A stretch of DNA of 8,293 nucleotides from Armatimonadota bacterium. Its GTDB lineage: Bacteria > Cloacimonadota > Cloacimonadia > Cloacimonadales > TCS61. Below, one piece after another: positions 4,620 to 8,293 of the stretch. The notes below the pieces were generated by a model, which was given only the letters and a program-made list of their open reading frames with translations, had not been told where the DNA came from and ran no database searches. The DNA lies in the NCBI GenBank assembly GCA_030612605.1, contig JAUWNO010000080.1:1-8293 (forward strand), written 5' to 3'. Both the position numbers and the translations under genes were made by a program. Every line of letters begins with the position of its first letter. The stretch's first letter is position 1.

Positions 4620-4871
4620 TTATTTTGACTTTTCTATGATTTTATTTAGAATCCATTTTTTATGACGACTTATTGGTTTACTTTCCTGAATCAGCACGAA
4701 ATCACCAATTTTGCATTCGTTATTCTCATCGTGTGCCTGAAATTTTTTGTGCCTTCTGACTATCTTTTTGTAAAGCGGATGTTTAAACTGGCGTTCAACT
4801 TTGACTACAATGGTTTTATCCATCTTATCGCTAACTACCATGCCGCTTTTTGTAACTTTTCTACTTGTCAT
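4620..4871 (-). CDS. rpsQ: 30S ribosomal protein S17 (uS17)
   Basis: S17 is an OB-fold primary binding protein of the 16S rRNA 5' domain. The 83-residue product shows KVTKSGMVVSDKMDKTIVV, VERQFKHPLYKKIVRRHKK and ECKIGDFVLIQESKPISRHK, the typical S17 sequence blocks. Two consecutive ATG codons occur (4872-4874 and 4869-4871). GAGG at 4877-4880 is only two bases from the first but five from the second, so the second is chosen; the first would add one Met. The gene overlaps rpmC by 11 nt. It is the last gene of the S10-type half; rplN follows after 10 nt. Confidence 0.96.
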   Translation of the reverse strand: MTSRKVTKSGMVVSDKMDKTIVVKVERQFKHPLYKKIVRRHKKFQAHDENNECKIGDFVLIQESKPISRHKKWILNKIIEKSK

Positions 4872-5079
4872 CATTTCCTCTTATTTCAGAATCATTCTCT
4901 CTTTCGGTTAATAAAGTTTTTATCTGAGCAATATTCTTTTTAGCAATTTTTATTTTCATCGGATTTTCCAACCTATTGGAAGCATGTTGGAATCTCAGGT
5001 TAAAAATTTCTTCTCTGAGGTCTTCCAATTTTTGTTGAAGTTCATCATTAGTTAATTCGCGTAGCTCAAACATTTTCAT
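4861..5079 (-). CDS. rpmC: 50S ribosomal protein L29 (uL29)
   Basis: L29 is a two-helix protein beside L23 at the tunnel exit, part of the docking platform for nascent-chain factors. The product has 72 residues: MFELRELTNDELQQKLEDLR, EEIFNLRFQHASNRLENP and KIKIAKKNIAQIKTLLTERE, which match the family's helical hairpin; the tail (NDSEIRGNDDK) is a little longer than in many L29 proteins of 60-67 residues. Start ATG 5077-5079 overlaps the rplP stop as ATGA, and GAAGGA at 5088-5093 is eight bases upstream; the second Met (5071-5073) is too far from that site. It overlaps rpsQ at its 3' end. Confidence 0.97.
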   Translation of the reverse strand: MKMFELRELTNDELQQKLEDLREEIFNLRFQHASNRLENPMKIKIAKKNIAQIKTLLTERENDSEIRGNDDK

Positions 5080-5495
5080 GATTCAATTCCTTCTCTGAAA
5101 ATAATTTTGGTTTTAATAGGCATCTTATGTCCGGCAAGACGGGCAGCTTCTTTTGCTGTTTCCAGATCCACGCCTTCAAATTCAAACATGATTCTACCGG
5201 GTTTGACCACCGCAACCCAATATTCAGGAGCGCCTTTACCTTTTCCCATACGAGTTTCTGCAGGTTTTTTGGTTACTGGTTTATCCGGGAAAATTCTGAT
5301 CCATAGTTTTCCGGATCTTTTCATCTCGCGAGAAATTGCCACACGAGCAGATTCTATCTGACGGCTTGTAATCCAGGCTGCATCTAAGGCAATAACTCCA
5401 TAATCACCAAAATTTAAAGTACTCCCACGATAAGCCAGACCGCGACGACGTCCTTTCTGCTTTTTTCTATATTTTACCTTTTTGGGGGCTAACAT
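5076..5495 (-). CDS. rplP: 50S ribosomal protein L16 (uL16)
   Basis: L16 binds 23S rRNA near the A-site finger and helps position A-site tRNA. The 139-residue protein has standard length and motifs: MLAPKKVKYRKKQKGRRRG, FGDYGVIALDAAWITSRQIE, SARVAISREMKRSGKLWIRI, FPDKPVTKKPAETRMGKGKG, and PEYWVAVVKPGRIMFEFEGV. Arg82 in the ETRMGKGKG loop corresponds to the arginine hydroxylated in E. coli L16. Start ATG 5493-5495 with AGGAG (5504-5508) eight bases upstream, next to the rpsC stop. It is separated from rpsC by 12 nt and overlaps rpmC by 4 nt (ATGA). Confidence 0.98.
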   Translation of the reverse strand: MLAPKKVKYRKKQKGRRRGLAYRGSTLNFGDYGVIALDAAWITSRQIESARVAISREMKRSGKLWIRIFPDKPVTKKPAETRMGKGKGAPEYWVAVVKPGRIMFEFEGVDLETAKEAARLAGHKMPIKTKIIFREGIES

Positions 5496-5507
5496 CTATG
5501 ATTCTCC

Positions 5508-6155
5508 TTATTTTAAAATATCGCCTTTATAAACCCAGACTTTGATTCCGATTATTCCATAAGTGGTTGTAACTTCCGTTAATTTATAATCAATATCAGC
5601 TCGCAATGTGTGAAGCGGAGTTCTTCCTTCCTGGTATCTTTCCGTACGAGCCATTTCTGCACCACCCAGTCTTCCGGCACATTGTATTTTGATGCCTTGT
5701 GCACCATTTCTCATGGCATTTCGGATCGCAAATTTCATTGCTCTTCGGAAGGAAATTCTTCGTTTTAACTGTCTGCCGATTTCTGCACCAATCAAACTTG
5801 CATCTATCCAGGGAAGTTTTATATCCTGAACATTTACAAAAACGTTTAGAGTAGAAGTTCTATTTTTATTTACTAAAACCGATAATTCATTTCTCAATTT
5901 TTCAATTTCACTACCTTTCTTGCCAATAACCTGACCTGGTCTGGCAGTGTGAATATCCAGGGTGATAGATTTTGTCTTTCGTTCTATCTTGACTTTTGAT
6001 ATCATAGCACTATCTAATCGGTTTTTGATATATTTTTTAATCTTTAAATCTTCATGAAAATTTGTAATATAATCTTCACCCGTTGCGAACCAGATTGAAT
6101 CATACTGTTTATTTACACCAAGTCTGTAACTGACAGGATTTACTTTTTGTCCCAA
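5508..6155 (-). CDS. rpsC: 30S ribosomal protein S3 (uS3)
   Basis: S3 lies in the small-subunit head at the mRNA entry channel and contributes to helicase activity on mRNA. The 215-residue protein has the N-terminal MGQKVNPVSYRLG motif, a type II KH domain with PGQVIGKKGSEI (GKKG at residues 78-81), and the S3 C-terminal domain with KRRISFRRAMKFAIRNAMRN, GAQGIKIQCAGRLGGAEMAR and TYGIIGIKVWVYKG. It lacks a long C-terminal extension. The start is TTG at 6153-6155: the conserved MGQKVNP begins exactly there and the next Met is residue 51. AGGGGG at 6161-6166 is five bases upstream. Only one base separates it from the rplV stop codon, so translational coupling is likely. Confidence 0.97.
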   Translation of the reverse strand: MGQKVNPVSYRLGVNKQYDSIWFATGEDYITNFHEDLKIKKYIKNRLDSAMISKVKIERKTKSITLDIHTARPGQVIGKKGSEIEKLRNELSVLVNKNRTSTLNVFVNVQDIKLPWIDASLIGAEIGRQLKRRISFRRAMKFAIRNAMRNGAQGIKIQCAGRLGGAEMARTERYQEGRTPLHTLRADIDYKLTEVTTTYGIIGIKVWVYKGDILK

Positions 6156-6156
6156 A

Positions 6157-6504
6157 CTATCCCCCTATCCTTTTATCCATAATTTCAAGAGTTATATGGC
6201 ATGTCCTTCTTCTGATGATTGTGGCTCTGCCTTGAGCTCTCGGTCGATGTCTTTTCATTATTGGTCCATCATCTGCAAAAACTTTACTAACGATCATACT
6301 ATCAATATCTGCTTTACCTTCTTTAACAGTAGCATTGGCGATTGCAGAGTTGAGAAGTTTTGCTACCTTTAGTGCAACTCTTTTCTTTGAGAAAAGCAAT
6401 ATGTTTTGAGCTTCCGGCACAGATTTGCCCCGGATTAAATCCAGTATCAATCTTGCCTTTCTTGCTGAGCCTCTTAAATTACGAACTCTGGCTATTGCTT
6501 CCAT
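6157..6504 (-). CDS. rplV: 50S ribosomal protein L22 (uL22)
   Basis: L22 binds all 23S rRNA domains; its long beta-hairpin lines the peptide exit tunnel and takes part in macrolide resistance and nascent-chain stalling. The 115-residue protein shows ARVRNLRGSARKARLILDLI, RGKSVPEAQNILLFSKKR, and the hairpin at about residues 75-103 (FADDGPIMKRHRPRAQGRAT, then RRRTCHITLEI). Nothing obviously resistance-like is seen in the hairpin. Start ATG 6502-6504 with GGGAG (6513-6517) eight bases upstream. It follows rpsS after a 30-nt spacer, the longest in the rplD-rpsN half, and directly abuts rpsC. Confidence 0.98.
   Translation of the reverse strand: MEAIARVRNLRGSARKARLILDLIRGKSVPEAQNILLFSKKRVALKVAKLLNSAIANATVKEGKADIDSMIVSKVFADDGPIMKRHRPRAQGRATIIRRRTCHITLEIMDKRIGG
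6161..6166 (-). promoter_or_regulatory. Shine-Dalgarno site supporting the rpsC TTG start
   Basis: AGGGGG five bases before TTG 6153-6155, lying within the last codons of rplV. It is the only plausible initiation signal for the conserved MGQKVNP N-terminus. Confidence 0.75.
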
Positions 6505-6534
6505 TATTTTAGCTCCCTTGTAAAATTTTGAAAT

Positions 6535-6798
6535 TTATTTCTTAACCCTATGTCCACGATAGGTTCTGGTAGGAGAAAATTCACCTAATTTATGACCCAC
6601 CATATTTTCTGAAATATAGATCGGCACGAATTTACGACCATTATGAACTGCAAAAGTATGTGCCACGAATTCCGGTAAAATGGTTGATCTGCGCGACCAG
6701 GTTTTGATTACCTGTTTTTTGTTTTCAGCATTTAGCTTCTGAACTTTCTTAAGTAAATGCTCATCAACAAAAGGTCCTTTTTTTATAGAACGAGCCAT
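6535..6798 (-). CDS. rpsS: 30S ribosomal protein S19 (uS19)
   Basis: S19 is a small-subunit head protein that complexes with S13 and contacts the intersubunit bridge near A- and P-site tRNAs. The 87-residue protein carries the complete family signature: MARSIKKGPFVDEHLLKKV, IKTWSRRSTILPEFVAHTFA, VHNGRKFVPIYISENMVGHK, LGEFSPTRTYRGHRVKK. Start ATG 6796-6798; the GGAAGGA purine run at 6801-6807 provides an AGGAA about five bases upstream, overlapping the rplB stop region. It begins 8 nt after rplB. Confidence 0.98.
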   Translation of the reverse strand: MARSIKKGPFVDEHLLKKVQKLNAENKKQVIKTWSRRSTILPEFVAHTFAVHNGRKFVPIYISENMVGHKLGEFSPTRTYRGHRVKK

Positions 6799-6806
6799 AA
6801 TCCTTC

Positions 6807-7640
6807 CTACTTCCTTTTCTTTTTGGATTTGATGATATATCTATTCGAATATTTACGTTTCTTACGGGTTTTACCGCCTTTTGCCAGAACTCCCCAGGGA
6901 GAAACCGGATGACCACCTCCGGAGGTTTTTGCCTCACCTCCACCCATTGGATGGTCCACAGGATTCATGGCAACTCCACGCACTGTAGGACGAATTCCCA
7001 TCCATCTTTTGCGTCCGGCTTTGCCTATTACGATGGAATTATGCTCCACGTTTCCAACCTGACCGATTGTAGCATAACATTCACTTCTTAAGATATGAAC
7101 GTCACTCGAAGGCATTCGCACATGAATATAATTACCTTCTTTTGCTATTAATTGTCCGTAAGAACCTGCACTTCTGGCAAGCTGTCCGCCTCTTCCCGGT
7201 TTGAATTCAATATTATGAATAGTAGCACCTAAAGGCATTTTTTCCATGGGAAGAGCATTTCCAACTTTGATTTCAGCTTTTTCACCGGACATCACGCTAT
7301 CACCGACTTCCAATCCGAGAGGTGCAAGAATATATCGTTTTTCACCATCTGCATAATGCAAAAGAGCAATCCGAGCGCTCCGATTCGGATCATATTCGAT
7401 GGCAGCTACTTTAGCAGGGATATCATACTTATTTCTCTTGAAATCGATAATTCTGTATTGTCTTTTATGACCACCACCACGATGACGACAGGTAATACGA
7501 CCTTGATTGTTTCTTCCTGCTTTTTTAGGAAGCGGTTTTATCAGGGATTTTTCCGGACGGCTTTTGGTGATTTCCTCAAAAGTATAACCGGTTTTAAATC
7601 TCATTGTGGGAGTAACAGGTCTATATTTTTTAATTCCCAT
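6807..7640 (-). CDS. rplB: 50S ribosomal protein L2 (uL2)
   Basis: L2 is a primary 23S rRNA-binding protein required for subunit association and close to the peptidyl-transferase centre. The 277-residue product has standard length: N-terminal RPVTPTMRFKTGYTFEEIT, the OB-fold block ITCRHRGGGHKRQYRIIDFK to GEKRYILAPLGLEVGD, the SH3-like block with KPGRGGQLARSAGSYGQL, and the C-terminal GIRPTVRGVAMNPVDHPMGG motif. His230, equivalent to the functionally important E. coli L2 histidine (His229 in mature numbering), is present; two residues later there is Met232 where many bacteria have a second His. Start ATG 7638-7640 with AGGAA (7646-7650) five bases upstream; it begins 12 nt after rplW. Confidence 0.98.
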   Translation of the reverse strand: MGIKKYRPVTPTMRFKTGYTFEEITKSRPEKSLIKPLPKKAGRNNQGRITCRHRGGGHKRQYRIIDFKRNKYDIPAKVAAIEYDPNRSARIALLHYADGEKRYILAPLGLEVGDSVMSGEKAEIKVGNALPMEKMPLGATIHNIEFKPGRGGQLARSAGSYGQLIAKEGNYIHVRMPSSDVHILRSECYATIGQVGNVEHNSIVIGKAGRKRWMGIRPTVRGVAMNPVDHPMGGGEAKTSGGGHPVSPWGVLAKGGKTRKKRKYSNRYIIKSKKKRK

Positions 7641-7652
7641 ATTAGTTCCTTA

Positions 7653-7940
7653 TTATACCTCAAAATCTGAAATTGAATTTCCAGCTTTAAGTTTCACAAT
7701 TGCTTTTTTCCAATCAGCTCTTTTTCCAGAATATCTTCCCATTCTCTTCACTTTACCGCGCTGCTTCATCGTGTTTACGGTTTCCACGGTTACATCAAAG
7801 ATTCTTTCTACCGCTTTTTGGATTTCAATTTTATTGGCATTTAAACTTACTTTAAATGTATAACAATTATTTTGATGTTGCAAAGAGGTGGTTTTTTCTG
7901 TCGTCATAGGAGAGATAATTATTTGTCTGGGATATTTCAT
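7653..7940 (-). CDS. rplW: 50S ribosomal protein L23 (uL23)
   Basis: L23 borders the polypeptide tunnel exit and is the docking site for trigger factor and SRP. The 95-residue product has the family N-terminus IISPMTTEKTTSLQHQNNCY, then FKVSLNANKIEIQKAVERIF, DVTVETVNTMKQRGKVKRMG, and the C-terminal ADWKKAIVKLKAGNSISDFE strand. Length is normal (about 95-100). Start ATG 7938-7940 overlaps the rplD stop as ATGA; a strong AGGAGG at 7951-7956 is ten bases upstream, slightly far but clear. It ends 12 nt before rplB. Confidence 0.97.
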   Translation of the reverse strand: MKYPRQIIISPMTTEKTTSLQHQNNCYTFKVSLNANKIEIQKAVERIFDVTVETVNTMKQRGKVKRMGRYSGKRADWKKAIVKLKAGNSISDFEV

Positions 7941-8293
7941 TTGGCAAATACCTCCTCGATTTTTTTGAGTGCATCTTCTGTGATGATAAGATTATTGCAT
8001 TTGAGGATTTCATAAGCAAAAATGCTGTCTGCTTTATTCATCTCCACATTTTGAAGGTTACTGAAAGATTTTATGATAGCATGATTATTGCTATCTATTA
8101 ACAGCAGGTTTTTACTTTTTTCAGGTGCGATCTTGGAAATAAGTTCTTTAGCAAGTTTTGTATTTGGTTTGTCAAAATCTAATGATTCTAATATTACAAC
8201 CTGATTTTCCTTTGCTCTTTCGGAAAGAGCAAGTTTAAGTGCAAGGCGTTTTTTCTTCTTAGGAATTTTCTTATACCAGTCTTTTGATTTAGG
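7937..8293 (-). CDS. rplD: 50S ribosomal protein L4 (uL4), C-terminal part, cut by window edge
   Basis: The frame is open from the window edge to a TGA at 7937-7939, giving 118 residues of an expected 200-210. It matches the C-terminal half of L4: WYKKIPKKKKRLALKLALSE (the conserved arginine/lysine-rich LPKKxRRLALRxALS block), RAKENQVVILESLDF, LLLIDSNNHAIIKSFSNLQN and ADSIFAYEILKCNNLIITED before ALKKIEEVFAK. L4 binds 23S rRNA; its N-terminal loop (outside the window) lines the exit tunnel, and in E. coli L4 represses the S10 operon. The last codons contain the AGGAGG that serves rplW, and the stop overlaps the rplW ATG. The frame is too short for automatic calling only because the start lies outside. 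Confidence 0.95.
   Translation of the reverse strand, partial: PKSKDWYKKIPKKKKRLALKLALSERAKENQVVILESLDFDKPNTKLAKELISKIAPEKSKNLLLIDSNNHAIIKSFSNLQNVEMNKADSIFAYEILKCNNLIITEDALKKIEEVFAK

Overview
The window is one uninterrupted stretch of a bacterial S10-spc ribosomal protein gene cluster, with every gene on the minus strand. In transcription order (from position 8293 down to 1) it reads rplD (5' end cut off), rplW, rplB, rpsS, rplV, rpsC, rplP, rpmC, rpsQ, rplN, rplX, rplE, rpsN, rpsH, rplF, rplR, rpsE, rpmD, rplO (3' end cut off). This is the canonical bacterial order. Nineteen proteins are present: 17 complete and two truncated by the window edges. No tRNA, rRNA, CRISPR array, transposase or phage gene is visible.

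The organism is an AT-rich bacterium. The Met after the conserved His-Pro in L2 (VDHPMGGGE) is something I associate with the FCB superphylum. The dispersed-looking spacer repeats, the short zinc-binding S14 and the lysine-rich proteins would fit Cloacimonadota or a nearby uncultured FCB lineage. This placement is inference from sequence character, not from a search.

Region 3133-8293 (rplD to rpsN) is extremely compact. Spacers are 1 to 30 nt or the genes overlap (ATGA overlaps at rplD/rplW and rplP/rpmC, and an 11-nt overlap at rpmC/rpsQ). Shine-Dalgarno sites commonly overlap or abut the preceding stop codon, which suggests one long polycistronic mRNA. There is no room for a promoter between the S10-type part (ending at rpsQ) and the spc-type part (starting at rplN). 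Region 366-2880 (rpsH to rpmD) is equally compact.

Only two spacers break the pattern. The 252-nt rpsN-rpsH spacer (2881-3132) holds a short GC-rich inverted repeat and a degenerate array of ATCCGTG and CAGTGTT units. The rpmD-rplO spacer (195-365) holds four alternating copies of a 7-mer (TTCCGAA/TTCGGAA) that can form three mutually exclusive hairpins.

The gene products assemble with 16S and 23S rRNA: S19, S3, S17, S14, S8 and S5 in the small subunit; L4, L23, L2, L22, L16, L29, L14, L24, L5, L6, L18, L30 and L15 in the large subunit. The most unusual protein is L30: a normal core of about 60 residues continues in frame into a tail of about 127 residues that is roughly 40% lysine and histone-H1-like in composition. 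Four of the 18 visible start codons are not ATG (TTG for rpsC, rpsN and rpsE; GTG for rplF), each backed by a good Shine-Dalgarno site. I see no wholly new multi-gene system here; the points worth pursuing are the L30 tail and the two repeat-bearing spacers.
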